This document shows positions 1 to 8,287 of a DNA stretch of 27,371 nt, piece by piece. A model generated the notes under the pieces. That model was not told where the DNA came from. It saw only the letters and a list, made by a program, of their open reading frames with translations, and searched no databases. Source of the DNA: CAYUMU01 sp964445985 (lineage in GTDB: Bacteria; Planctomycetota; Planctomycetia; Pirellulales; S012-138); assembly GCA_964445985.1 (NCBI GenBank), contig CAYUMU010000091.1, positions 1-27,371 on the forward strand, given 5' to 3'. A program made the translations under genes and the position numbers. Position 1 is the first letter of the stretch. Each line of letters begins with the position of its first letter.

Positions 1-28
1 ATCGCAACATCGCGCCAGCCTGTGCAAG

Positions 29-805
29 TTACCCATCTATGCGCGCTGGCCTTGGCGTGTCCCCCGGCTCGTCATCGATCGCATCCCGGAGAACGGATTT
101 GACAAAGTCAGGAAGTTCAACATTTACTTTCGAAGCCAGTTCTTTGAGACACTCGTATTGAGCGACTTCAGATTCAGTCCAAGTTATATCCAATCGACGA
201 ACAAGACGTAAAGCAACGTGGACATAGTCCAACGGCGATGCCCAATAGCAGTTTCGGCAGACTTTTTCATCGTGAGTGTCTTTCCAGTTCGTACAGTGCT
301 CGCACGACCATGATTTTACGCGATTACAAGAGCCACAAACGAGCATGAAGTCATTGAGGTCAAGCTCGGCGAGCTGATCACCGCCTACCTCATACGGGAT
401 CCGATGATCAATCTGAAGATATCGCAACTCGTATGGTGTATTGCAAACAGCGCATTTACAGCCATTCGTGGTCGACAGCGATTCTTTCAGCTCCTTGGGC
501 CAGACTGTACGCCCTCCATCTCTTCCGGATTTAACCTTAGACGGGTCTCCAAACCGATACGCCGCGATTTTTCTGCCGTTGGCAGCGGTCACCTTGAAAG
601 TTTCGAGAGGTATTCCTTGTTCGCGCACATCACGGGCGGCACGTGGCGCATGATCGTAACCATATTTTGTGCTTAAATCTTCGGTTGTAATAAAGCCATG
701 TTCAAGAATGTGATCAATGACGGTCTTTGCGCGTTTGGCCGTAACTGATTTTAGTTTATTCAAGAACTCCTTCGGGAGAGCTTCCTGCTTTCGATTCTTT
801 GCCAC
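29..805 (-). CDS. HNH restriction endonuclease of a type II R-M pair
   Basis: A 258-residue protein that probably cleaves DNA as the restriction partner of the adenine methyltransferase 9 bp upstream. The first 90 or so residues look like a helix-turn-helix/winged-helix DNA-reading part. A beta-beta-alpha-metal HNH nuclease core follows: CAVC (118-121), QIDHR with Asp133-His134, and CGSCNR (157-162) with Asn161 as the likely second metal ligand. A further pair, CEHC (168-171) and CRNC (183-186), suggests a second zinc knuckle. The C-terminal 60 residues carry no motif I recognise. It is the second gene of a two-gene operon and probably relies on readthrough from the methyltransferase. Base composition is visibly less GC-rich than the core genes, which fits transfer. 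The recognition site cannot be read from the sequence. Nuclease family is well supported; pairing with the methylase is inferred from adjacency. Confidence 0.85.
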   Translation of the reverse strand: MAKNRKQEALPKEFLNKLKSVTAKRAKTVIDHILEHGFITTEDLSTKYGYDHAPRAARDVREQGIPLETFKVTAANGRKIAAYRFGDPSKVKSGRDGGRTVWPKELKESLSTTNGCKCAVCNTPYELRYLQIDHRIPYEVGGDQLAELDLNDFMLVCGSCNRVKSWSCEHCTNWKDTHDEKVCRNCYWASPLDYVHVALRLVRRLDITWTESEVAQYECLKELASKVNVELPDFVKSVLRDAIDDEPGDTPRPARIDG

Positions 806-814
806 GGAGCTACC

Positions 815-1711
815 TTACCATAAAGCCAATTGGGCATTTTTTGGCATCTGATCTATTAATTTGGCGAGAGCAGGCGACAGGTAGAAGCCCTCGTATGTGA
901 CGTCGTCGCGGCCAAGTAGCGTGGCTTGAGTCGATCGACCCGCGCGGATTTCTAAATGCCGGAGATTGAGTGAAGCGGGCATTGGCTCTCCGTAGACTTT
1001 ATCACCCGTTCGGCCATCGTAAGATACAGCATACATGATGCCCTGGGAATTTAGCTCCGTCAGTGATTCACAAAACTCATCGTGCGAAATAGTCGGCATA
1101 TATCGCTGATCACGATTGCCGGAAACACCCTGGTAAGGCGGGTCCATATATATCAAATCTTTCCCACGGCATTTCGTTAAAACATCTTTGTAATCGAGCG
1201 ATGTGAGTTCGGTCTTGTTTCGCAACAGTTCCGAGGCGAGTTCTATTCGTTGCCGCATCTCATTTGGGCGAGCCCCCTTTCGTCGATTGTCCGGCGTGTT
1301 GTTGAACTGGCCATTTGAATTGTATCGGATGGCAGCTTTTACGCATCGAGCAAGAAGGTAGAGAAAATCAGCCGGTTGGTGAGTGTGATTGAAACGTTGT
1401 CGAATTTCATTGAAATATTCTCGTTCTCTCCCCAGTTGCTCATTCCAAAGGGCTTCGTATTCGTCAGCCAGGACCGTAGGCCGGACAAGAATTGCCCGCC
1501 ACAGCTCAACTAATGGGCTGTGCGCATCGTTCAGCCAAAATGTTTTCGCGCGGCGACGAACGGCGACAGCGATTGAAATTGCGGCTGAACCTGCGAAGGG
1601 CTCGACCAATCTGTCGATTTTCTCGGGGAAGTAACGCAGAATTTCCGGGGCAAGCAGACGTTTGCTTCCCTGATAGGGAATTGGTTGAGGAACGTCGGTT
1701 GTTCCGGGCAT
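815..1711 (-). CDS. Dam-family (D12 class) DNA adenine N6-methyltransferase
   Basis: A 298-residue SAM-dependent enzyme expected to methylate adenine N6 within a short target and protect host DNA from the adjacent HNH nuclease. The motif order is that of the alpha-class Dam family: PYQGSKR (12-18) at the N terminus, the SAM-binding motif EPFAGS (37-42), a variable target-recognition stretch, and the catalytic DPPY (190-193). Length is normal for the family. The ATG at 1711 is preceded by AAAGGA with 9 nt spacing (AGGA complementary to 1721-1724), so the start is well placed. It is the first gene of the pair; 9 bp separate its stop from the nuclease start. A modification gene placed first would let protection appear before cutting. 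Whether the target is GATC or another site is unknown. Confidence 0.92.
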   Translation of the reverse strand: MPGTTDVPQPIPYQGSKRLLAPEILRYFPEKIDRLVEPFAGSAAISIAVAVRRRAKTFWLNDAHSPLVELWRAILVRPTVLADEYEALWNEQLGREREYFNEIRQRFNHTHQPADFLYLLARCVKAAIRYNSNGQFNNTPDNRRKGARPNEMRQRIELASELLRNKTELTSLDYKDVLTKCRGKDLIYMDPPYQGVSGNRDQRYMPTISHDEFCESLTELNSQGIMYAVSYDGRTGDKVYGEPMPASLNLRHLEIRAGRSTQATLLGRDDVTYEGFYLSPALAKLIDQMPKNAQLALW

Positions 1712-1744
1712 TTCGGGGATTCCTTTCGAGGTAGCAAACGGGGC

Positions 1745-1947
1745 CGGGTGGCACGCGCTTGAGCCCCAGCGAAGGGCGTGGCAGCAGCGGGGGTTGGCGA
1801 GAACCCACGCGGGATAACGCCCGACCAGGCGTTCGCTCTTCGCCCGAGCGGTCCCGCCATTTTCCTACGCTTCAACCTCGCTGTACATAGCAAAGGTCCC
1901 CGGCCTCCGACCCCCAGCCAGGCCCTTCGTACCTCAGGTGCCACCCG
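1745..1947. repeat. MITE-like element with 10-bp terminal inverted repeats
   Basis: CGGGTGGCAC at 1745-1754 is matched exactly by its reverse complement GTGCCACCCG at 1938-1947, enclosing 183 bp with no convincing gene. It sits between the methyltransferase start and the HtrA stop. The same GTGGCAC core recurs at 17640, 18286 and 27222. A small non-autonomous mobile repeat is the inference; the ends could also be a chance pair within a larger repeat. Confidence 0.4.
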
Positions 1948-1964
1948 CCCGTGTGGTGCGCACC

Positions 1965-3470
1965 CTACCGGCGCTGGGTTTCTGGCCGCACGATCACGGT
2001 GCGGAGGCCGCCGTTGGCGACGCCGCTGGGGAGGACGTGCAGGCGGAGCCCGTTGCGGACGTCGGCCGTTTGCAAAGCGCGTTGCAGGTCGTTGATCTGG
2101 CCGACGTTGGTGCGTTCGGCGCCGCTGATGATGTCGCCGCGCCGCAGGCGGCCGGCGGCGGGTCCGCGGGGGTCGACATCGGTGATCATCAGCCCTTTGA
2201 CGCTGCCGTTCATTTGCATGTTGCGGAGGAGTTCGGGCGTGAGGTCGATGACCGAGAGGCCCAGCTCGGGGAGTTCCCAGCGGTTGCCCAATTGTTCTTC
2301 GCCGTAAGGGGGCGCGTCGTTGCTACCCCGTTGCTCGAGCAGTTTGCGATTGCCGAGCCGCAGCTTGAGATTGACGGGCTTGCCGGCGCGGTACACGACC
2401 ACATCGACCTCTTGGCCGGGCGGGGTTTGCCCGACGAGGTTGACGAGGTGCACGTCGCTATCGACGGGGCGGCCAGCGAACTGGAGCACGATATCGCCGA
2501 CTTGCAGGCCGCCGGCGGCGGCGGGCGAGTTGGGTGTGATGCCGGAGACTCGGGCGCCTTGGAGCCGCGGCAGGCCGAGGCCGGTGGCCGTTTTGGCGTC
2601 GAAGCGGGAATCGAGATTCACGCCGAGGAAAGCCCGATTGACTTCGCCGGTGGTGATGAGTTGGCGAGCGACGAACATCACCATGTTGATGGGGATGGAG
2701 AAGCCGATGCCTTCGTTGCCGCCGGAGCTGCTGGCGATGGCCGTGTTGAGGCCGACGACTTCGCCCCGCATGTTGATGAGGGGGCCGCCGCTGTTGCCGG
2801 GGTTGATGGCGGCATCGGTCTGAATGAAATCTTGAAAGCGAATTACGTCGCCGCCCAGTTCCAGGTCGCGGCGTCCCTTGGCGCTGATGATGCCGGAGGT
2901 GACGGATCGGCTGAGGCCGAAGGGGCTGCCGATGGCGAGCACGTAGTCGCCGATTTGGATATTGTCGCTATTGCCGACGCGAGCGGCCTGCAAGTTGGAG
3001 TCGCCGAGAGCCATCACGGCGATATCGGTATCGGCGTCGGAGGTGACCTTGAAGGGGTGCAACTCGCGGCCGTCGAACAGGCGGATGGTGATGCGCTCGT
3101 TGTCGGCGTCTTTGACCACGTGGCGGTTGGTGACGACGTAGAACTTGCCGGTGTCTTCCAGCAAGATGCCGCTGCCGGCCTCTTCGACAAAGCGGTTGGT
3201 GCCCACGCGGGAACCGGCGCCTGGTTTTTTGGCGTCGATATGCACGATGCAGGGCTCCGAGAGCTCCACGACCTTGCGCAGCAGCCGGCTTTGCTGATCG
3301 AAGACCTCGGCTTCGCGGTCGAGCTCCGCGTATTGCTGTTGCCGGCTAGGAGAGCCATCGAGGGCGGGCTGGGCGTTCAAGGGGTTCCAGGGCGAAAACC
3401 AGGTGCTGGCCCCCAAAACGCTACCTAGCAGTAGACAAGACCCGGCGTAGACGAAGTTTTTGCGTTGCAC
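1965..3470 (-). CDS. HtrA/DegP-like serine protease (S1C) with two PDZ domains, membrane-anchored
   Basis: A trypsin-fold protease that degrades or processes misfolded envelope proteins. Numbered from the start chosen here, a positively charged N terminus and one hydrophobic segment (about 5-25) act as signal or anchor. The protease domain spans about 65-275 with the catalytic triad visible: His117 in VTNRHVV, Asp149 in DADTDIAV and Ser227 in NPGNSGGPL. PDZ1 covers about 282-375 and PDZ2 about 405-500; the usual length for a DegP/DegQ protein. The GTG at 3470 was chosen because GGAGAG lies about 7 nt upstream and the anchor then follows directly. An in-frame GTG at 3518 would add 16 residues but has no ribosome binding site. 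It stands alone on the minus strand, downstream of the DksA-like gene and its terminator. All catalytic residues are intact, so it should be active. Confidence 0.93.
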   Translation of the reverse strand: MQRKNFVYAGSCLLLGSVLGASTWFSPWNPLNAQPALDGSPSRQQQYAELDREAEVFDQQSRLLRKVVELSEPCIVHIDAKKPGAGSRVGTNRFVEEAGSGILLEDTGKFYVVTNRHVVKDADNERITIRLFDGRELHPFKVTSDADTDIAVMALGDSNLQAARVGNSDNIQIGDYVLAIGSPFGLSRSVTSGIISAKGRRDLELGGDVIRFQDFIQTDAAINPGNSGGPLINMRGEVVGLNTAIASSSGGNEGIGFSIPINMVMFVARQLITTGEVNRAFLGVNLDSRFDAKTATGLGLPRLQGARVSGITPNSPAAAGGLQVGDIVLQFAGRPVDSDVHLVNLVGQTPPGQEVDVVVYRAGKPVNLKLRLGNRKLLEQRGSNDAPPYGEEQLGNRWELPELGLSVIDLTPELLRNMQMNGSVKGLMITDVDPRGPAAGRLRRGDIISGAERTNVGQINDLQRALQTADVRNGLRLHVLPSGVANGGLRTVIVRPETQRR

Positions 3471-3929
3471 CACCACTCTCCGCGGGGAAGTTGCACTGGG
3501 ATCGCCGACCGCTCCCACGGAGCAAGCGATAAGAACGCCCTCAAAATTGGTCTATCGGCACCCGGCCGCATGGTCCTGAAGATCGGCCTGGGCGGAGGAT
3601 CAATAAAAACCGCTGCCAGTAGCACAATTGCTAGCAATGACGCCGACGTGATCGGCCCGATTTGCGGGGCTGTTTGCCGGCATGATTGGCTGCCCGCCGG
3701 CCTGGGGAGTTCCACGGTTTGAGGTGGCGGCCAGGCAAAACGGGGCATGGGGGAAAATGGAGCTGAGGGAAAAAAGAGGGAGGGGCGGGTTTGAGAAAAC
3801 CCGCCCCTCCCCGCATGGTTTTGCCATCTTTTTGAGTAAGCCGCCGAACCGCCCCCGCGGCACGCTGCCTTGTTTCCGCCCCACACGTTTTGGGCATGGG
3901 GGGCGGCAACGTGCCGAACGCGGAGGAGG
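3471..3929. other. Intergenic region upstream of the HtrA-like gene
   Basis: About 460 bp between the HtrA-like start and the DksA-like stop. It contains the strong hairpin terminator at 3770-3811 and presumably the protease promoter in the part nearer 3470. Open frames here are overlapping, arginine/proline-rich and without family resemblance. I see no further gene. Confidence 0.5.
3770..3811 (-). terminator. Rho-independent terminator of the DksA-like gene
   Basis: A perfect 15-bp stem (3778-3792 with 3797-3811; arm GGAGGGGCGGGTTT plus one G:C pair) with a GAGA loop. Read on the minus strand, the stem is followed two bases later by six T residues (complement of 3770-3775). It lies 119 bp downstream of the DksA-like stop and is oriented to end its transcript before the protease gene. 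Confidence 0.85.
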
Positions 3930-4376
3930 TTATTGAACGTCGACTTCGAGGTCGTTGATGCTTAGGTCGTTATCGCTATCGGAGTCGAGGAGACGATCCC
4001 AGTTGGCGCTGTAGCCGTTGAAATCGCCTTCCAGCTCCATTTCGCGCTGGCAACCGATGCAGAGCGTGGCGTAGGGAAGGGCCTTGAGCCGCAGCACGGG
4101 GATCGGTTCTTCGCACCGTTCGCAGGTGCCGTAGCGGCCCGACATGACCTGTTCGAGGGCGTTCTCGATCTGCGCGAGCTCGCGACTTTCTGCTTCGACC
4201 AGTTGCGAGTTCAGTTCGTTCTGGGCCGAATCGAGGGCCGCATCGACCACATCGCCCGCGGTCTGTTCTTTCAGACCGTGCAGCATGCTGAGATCGCCCG
4301 CGAGGGCCTGCCGCAACGCGTCGCGGCGCTTGAGGAGGAGTTTCTTCAAGTTATCGATCGAATCTTTACGGGCCAT
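3930..4376 (-). CDS. DksA/TraR-family zinc-finger transcription regulator
   Basis: A 148-residue protein of the family that enters the RNA polymerase secondary channel and tunes initiation, in proteobacteria together with ppGpp. The N-terminal two thirds are a helical, heptad-rich coiled-coil hairpin; the C4 zinc finger is intact as CERCEEP near residue 88 and CIGCQRE about 20 residues later. The C terminus ends in an acidic tail rich in Asp and Ser, not typical of E. coli DksA. The hairpin tip usually carries an acidic pair; here Asp-rich residues (VVDAALDSAQ) lie in that area, but I cannot place the tip exactly. AAGGTG lies just before the ATG at 4376, supporting the start. It is monocistronic, closed by the terminator at 3770-3811. 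Family assignment is firm; the target promoters are unknown. Confidence 0.88.
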   Translation of the reverse strand: MARKDSIDNLKKLLLKRRDALRQALAGDLSMLHGLKEQTAGDVVDAALDSAQNELNSQLVEAESRELAQIENALEQVMSGRYGTCERCEEPIPVLRLKALPYATLCIGCQREMELEGDFNGYSANWDRLLDSDSDNDLSINDLEVDVQ

Positions 4377-4539
4377 GTCGCACCTTGCTCTCTGTTCATT
4401 GGCAGTGGGCCAACCGCATATCGGTAAAGGCTCGCCAGCGGGGGGGTATTAACTCGGCGACCTCCTCTCTCTGGCCGAAAGTCGCTGCCCACGATAGCGG
4501 GAGGACTCGACAGAGGTTTATTGTCAGCCGACACAAATC

Positions 4540-4830
4540 ATGCCAGTCAAACGATCCGTCACCTGCGCCAGCCTGGTGGCCGTGGTCGCGCTCGTGTTGT
4601 TCCTGGGCTGGGTGAGCTTTCTGTTGTGGGGGGAGCCCACCGCGCCCCCCGTGTTTTTGGGAGCCGGAAGAACCCCCTTGGACAGCGAATTCGCAGGATG
4701 GGTTCACCAGCAGGCCGGGCAGTTTGCGAGGCCGTGGTTGAAATCACGCTACGGGGACAAGCCCGCCCGAGGAAGAGTTCGACTCCAGCTTTTGCTGGCG
4801 TTGCCGTCAAATTCGGCAACCAAACTATAG
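4540..4830 (+). CDS. Possible small single-pass membrane protein
   Basis: A 96-codon frame whose first half looks coding: a basic N terminus (MPVKRS) followed by a hydrophobic segment (about 9-30) and codons with the high third-position GC seen in the surrounding genes. The second half is less convincing and drifts into arginine-rich sequence with mixed codon use. No ribosome binding site is visible before the ATG. It lies alone between the divergent DksA-like and FHA genes. No family is recognised. It could be a genuine small inner-membrane or exported protein, or a chance frame. Confidence 0.3.
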   Translation: MPVKRSVTCASLVAVVALVLFLGWVSFLLWGEPTAPPVFLGAGRTPLDSEFAGWVHQQAGQFARPWLKSRYGDKPARGRVRLQLLLALPSNSATKL

Positions 4831-5053
4831 TACGCACGATTGGATTGGTGGGTCGCGCAATCCGCTTTTTGGGCGCCGTTTTCGAGGTTAGGGAGGTGAA
4901 AGAGCGCAAGCCGATAATAGATAGTTACTTGCGCTAACAGTTTTCCGCGGGCTACCGGGAGAAAGGCAGGAATTCGGGGAGGAATTTTTCCAGGACACCT
5001 TGTACCGCCCCCAGATTCGTGGTAGCGGCCGCGCCGCAACGCTCGTGCCGTTT

Positions 5054-5082
5054 TTGACTTTGCCTTGGGGGAAAGCTATACG
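5054..5082 (+). promoter_or_regulatory. Sigma70-like promoter of the FHA/coiled-coil gene
   Basis: TTGACT (5054-5059) and TATACG (5077-5082) are separated by exactly 17 nt, close to the consensus -35 and -10 boxes. The start at 5159 lies about 75 nt downstream. The promoter argues against the longer in-frame start at 5000, which would place it inside the coding region. Confidence 0.55.
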
Positions 5083-5158
5083 CATCTGGACCGAAATGCG
5101 CGGTTTTCGCAGGGCGGGCCAAATGTTTTGCCGGAAAACGCTGGAAAGGGACCTCCCC

Positions 5159-8100
5159 ATGTCTGTGAGTCACGCGACCCCACTGCTGAAGGCCATCGAA
5201 GGGCAGTTTGCCTTTCGGGTGGTTGGTCGCCCCGCGGTGCCGACGATTGAAATTCGCTCGCTGCCATGCACGATTGGCGCCGGCGAGCGGTGCACGTTGC
5301 GGCTACGCGCCGCCGGTGTGCAGCTATTGCATTGCGGCATTATTTGGAAGGACGACGGCTGCCAGATTCAACGGCTCTCCGTCGATACCTGGCTGAACGG
5401 ACGCAGCTTTGGCGTGGCGCCGCTGAAGGTGGGCGACATTGTGCGGGTGGGACCAATTGAACTAGAAACGCTGGCGCTGCCCACGGTGCGAACGATTGCG
5501 CCCCCGGTGATGGAACCGGAGCCTGCGCCGCTGGAGGAGCCCACGCCGATGGAGCCCACGCCCCCCGGCGAGAACGCGCAGGCCGGGAGCGGGAGTGAAC
5601 CTGCGGCGGCGGTTGCGTTTCGCGAACTGCGCGCCCAACTGGATCGTTTGGCGGAACGGGTGGAAGCCGTGGATGCGGCGGCAGCTTTGCCCGAGCGCGA
5701 CTACGAAGCGGTGTATCAGGAATTGGAGACCCGGCTGCACGCGCTCAATGCCGCGCAGCAGGCCGAGATGAGCCGCTGGGACGGCTGGCGCGATGAACTG
5801 CGAAGCGCCAGCGATCAAACCACGAGCCGTCTGACCTTGATTGAAGATTGCCTGACGCGGCTCGACGATCGCCAGGAGCGGGCTGAAGGTCAGCGCGATA
5901 CGCTCGAGCACGAGTTGGCTCGGCTGATCGAAGGTCTCTCAGGCCAAGGCCGCCAGATCGACGCCCAACTGGGTCAGTTGGAACAGCAGCGGGGCGCCCT
6001 GGCTGTTGAAATGCAGCATTGGTTTGAGGAGCAGCAATCGTTCCGTTCGGCCTTCTCGTCGTGGAGCGATCAGTTTGCCCGGCATCAGGATCAGCTCGAT
6101 CACCAGAAAACGGAGTTGGATCAGCTGCGCGTGGAGTGGCGGAGCGAGCAGCAACTGCTGCGGGAGCAACTCGCCAGCCAAAGGGATGAACTGGAGCGGC
6201 GGTATGCTCAGTTGGAAGGCGAGCGCCGGCAGTTGTGGGAAGAAGCCCGCGATACGTGCGAAACTTCGGCGGTGGCGGCTTCGCACTGGGAAGACCGGCT
6301 GAATCGGGCCGACGAAGCCCAGGCCGAGATTCACAACCAGCTGATGGCCCTGGCCAGCAGTCAGCATGCCTGGGCCGGCAAGCTCGAAGATCACGAGCGG
6401 ACGGTGGCCCAACGGTTGGCGGAGATTGAAGCTCGGGCGACGCAACTGGCCGAACTCGACCGCGAATGGCGCGCGGAGCAGCAAACGTGGCAGCAGCAGA
6501 CCGAAAACGCGGGCAGCGAGGCGGCGGCCCGGCTGCGGAGCTTGGCGCAGAAGGTCGAGCTGTTGGCCACCCAGCAACAGCAGGCCGAGGTGGGCCAGCA
6601 GGATTTCCAACAGCAGTTGCAGGCTTCGCAGGCTGCCGTGCGAGAACAGTCTGGCGAACTGGAACGGCGGCTGGAAGGGGTGCGGCGCGAACGGGAAGCC
6701 TGGCTAACCGCCGTGCAAACCGAGGCTGAAAGCCGGCAGTCCACCGAGCAGCAAGCGTTTGCCGAATTGATGGAGCGGTTGGAACAGTTGCAGTCGCAAG
6801 TGCAGGAGTTGCAAGCGGCGAGGTACGTGGCCGAAGAAGCCAAGGCCGCGGAGTCCGCGGCGCCGGACCTGGCTGGCGGATCGGCGGACGACTGGGAAAC
6901 GGTGCCTTCGGCCGAGCTGAATATCACGCCGGCCGCGGCTACCGCCCCGACCTGGGAAGCGGAGGCGGAGACGGCGACCGAGCCTGAAGCGCGGGGCGAG
7001 CAAGAGCCCGAGCAGGCTGAGAACCGCGAGGCGGTTGTTGATGAAAGCTCGACCGCGGTGGAGGTCGAAGCCAGCGAGGAAGCGAATGAGCCTTCAACGA
7101 CTGAGCCTTCAACGACTGAGCCTTCAACGACTGAGCCTTCCAAGGCGTGGTCGTGGGGAACCTCGTCGGCCGATACCGAAGTTGCCTGGCAAGCGGCGGC
7201 TGAGCATCAAGGCACGCCTGAGGATCAAGGCGCGGAAGATGAACCGCAGGCCGGAGGGGAAATTGAAGCCCGGTTGATTCCCAACGCCGACGTGGACGCT
7301 TCGACGCTGCACCGCCTGGTGGCCTTGGGCATCATTTCGCCCGAAGACGAACAAGACTTGTACGGCAGCCGGGGGCATCACGCGGCCAAGCCCGAGGCGG
7401 ATGCGTTGGAAACCGAGACTTCGGCCGAAGCCGGCCGAGGCTTCGACGAGGGGCAGTCTGACCGGGGCACGCAGGAAGAAACGGACGAAGACGAGGCGAC
7501 GTCGGCCGAAGTGGCGGACGAGGCTCCGGCTTCGCCGCGCAGTGCCAGCGAGTTGCTAGCCCGGCTGGGCTGGAAGCCGGATGAAGACGATCGGGAAGAA
7601 ACGGACGAGCGTTCATCGGCCGGTTCTCATGCTGGCCAGGCAGGCGTTGCGGACGACAGCGACGCGGAAGACGACTACCCGGCGGAGAGGTCGCATGGGC
7701 ACTCTGCCGCTGGCACTTCGCCAGCCCACGGTGGCGATGAGGATTCGGTGGAAGACTACATGACACGGCTGATGGCTCGCATCCGCGGCGAAGCCGAGCC
7801 AGCGGCGGCGGCCCGTCCGCAAGGGGCGCGGCCGCAGCCTGTTCGGCCTGAGCCCACTCGGCCCGAGGCACCGGTGCGGGGCCGGGTTGTGGAGCCGGAC
7901 CAGGGTGAGAGCGACGCCGATGAGCAACTGGCGATGTTGGAGCCGGGCGAGTTCACTCCGCGGAACAAGCCGCCGGAAATGAACAAGGATCTTTCGGCGA
8001 TGCGGGAGCTGGCCAACAAGAATGCCCGCAACGCGTTGCACGTTCATTCGCGGAAGCAGCTGAAGAACGAAGCGACGGGCACGTTGATGGTGGCGATCGT

Positions 8101-8287
8101 GTCGATCTTGGTGTCGTTCATTTTGATGTGGCTATCGACGCACGGCGGCATGCTGACCTACTGGGCGTCGCTCATCTCGCTGGTAATCGCCGGCATTTTC
8201 GGGATCAAGTACCTGTACAACACGGGACAACTGTTCGCCCGAGGGGCTGAGTCGGATGAGGAGGAGGACGAGGAAGAAGAGGACTAA
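5159..8287 (+). CDS. Large FHA-domain, coiled-coil, C-terminally membrane-anchored protein
   Basis: A 1,042-residue protein of no named family. Residues about 25-105 read as a divergent FHA (phosphothreonine-binding) domain: CTIGAGERC, the Ser/His-like position LLHCGIIW, and DTWLNGR followed by LKVGDIVRVG, which matches the usual S-NGT-vNG and L-GD-I pattern. Residues about 155-565 are an uninterrupted Gln/Glu/Arg/Leu-rich coiled coil. About 570-940 is acidic and low complexity and includes a short EPSTT repeat. Two hydrophobic helices (about 975-993 and 1000-1018) follow, then a tail of almost only Asp and Glu. This predicts a cytoplasmic rod tethered to the membrane at its C terminus, probably a scaffold. 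GGAAAGGGAC lies before the ATG at 5159 and a promoter lies at 5054-5082. It overlaps the convergent unknown gene by 4 bp. The FHA call is moderate; the architecture is clear. Confidence 0.85.
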   Translation: MSVSHATPLLKAIEGQFAFRVVGRPAVPTIEIRSLPCTIGAGERCTLRLRAAGVQLLHCGIIWKDDGCQIQRLSVDTWLNGRSFGVAPLKVGDIVRVGPIELETLALPTVRTIAPPVMEPEPAPLEEPTPMEPTPPGENAQAGSGSEPAAAVAFRELRAQLDRLAERVEAVDAAAALPERDYEAVYQELETRLHALNAAQQAEMSRWDGWRDELRSASDQTTSRLTLIEDCLTRLDDRQERAEGQRDTLEHELARLIEGLSGQGRQIDAQLGQLEQQRGALAVEMQHWFEEQQSFRSAFSSWSDQFARHQDQLDHQKTELDQLRVEWRSEQQLLREQLASQRDELERRYAQLEGERRQLWEEARDTCETSAVAASHWEDRLNRADEAQAEIHNQLMALASSQHAWAGKLEDHERTVAQRLAEIEARATQLAELDREWRAEQQTWQQQTENAGSEAAARLRSLAQKVELLATQQQQAEVGQQDFQQQLQASQAAVREQSGELERRLEGVRREREAWLTAVQTEAESRQSTEQQAFAELMERLEQLQSQVQELQAARYVAEEAKAAESAAPDLAGGSADDWETVPSAELNITPAAATAPTWEAEAETATEPEARGEQEPEQAENREAVVDESSTAVEVEASEEANEPSTTEPSTTEPSTTEPSKAWSWGTSSADTEVAWQAAAEHQGTPEDQGAEDEPQAGGEIEARLIPNADVDASTLHRLVALGIISPEDEQDLYGSRGHHAAKPEADALETETSAEAGRGFDEGQSDRGTQEETDEDEATSAEVADEAPASPRSASELLARLGWKPDEDDREETDERSSAGSHAGQAGVADDSDAEDDYPAERSHGHSAAGTSPAHGGDEDSVEDYMTRLMARIRGEAEPAAAARPQGARPQPVRPEPTRPEAPVRGRVVEPDQGESDADEQLAMLEPGEFTPRNKPPEMNKDLSAMRELANKNARNALHVHSRKQLKNEATGTLMVAIVSILVSFILMWLSTHGGMLTYWASLISLVIAGIFGIKYLYNTGQLFARGAESDEEEDEEEED
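7088..7140 (+). repeat. 15-bp in-frame tandem repeat in the FHA gene
   Basis: The unit GAGCCTTCAACGACT occurs three times in perfect tandem, plus a partial fourth copy (GAGCCTTC). It encodes Glu-Pro-Ser-Thr-Thr repeats in the disordered acidic region. Because the unit is a multiple of three, copy-number change would alter length without breaking the frame. Confidence 0.95.

Larger units (their letters stand above)
4377..5158. other. Divergent intergenic region between the DksA-like and FHA genes
   Basis: About 780 bp holding the doubtful small membrane frame at 4540-4830 and the promoter at 5054-5082. The left part should contain the promoter of the DksA-like gene. From 4831 to 5053 I see no gene, repeat or RNA structure. 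Confidence 0.45.

Noticed and set aside
1938..3428. A 496-codon plus-strand open frame opposite the HtrA-like protease
   Set aside because: It is the antisense shadow of a GC-rich gene whose own frame has an intact catalytic triad and PDZ domains; the frame is a monotonous Asp/Val/Ala/Gly mixture with no family resemblance.
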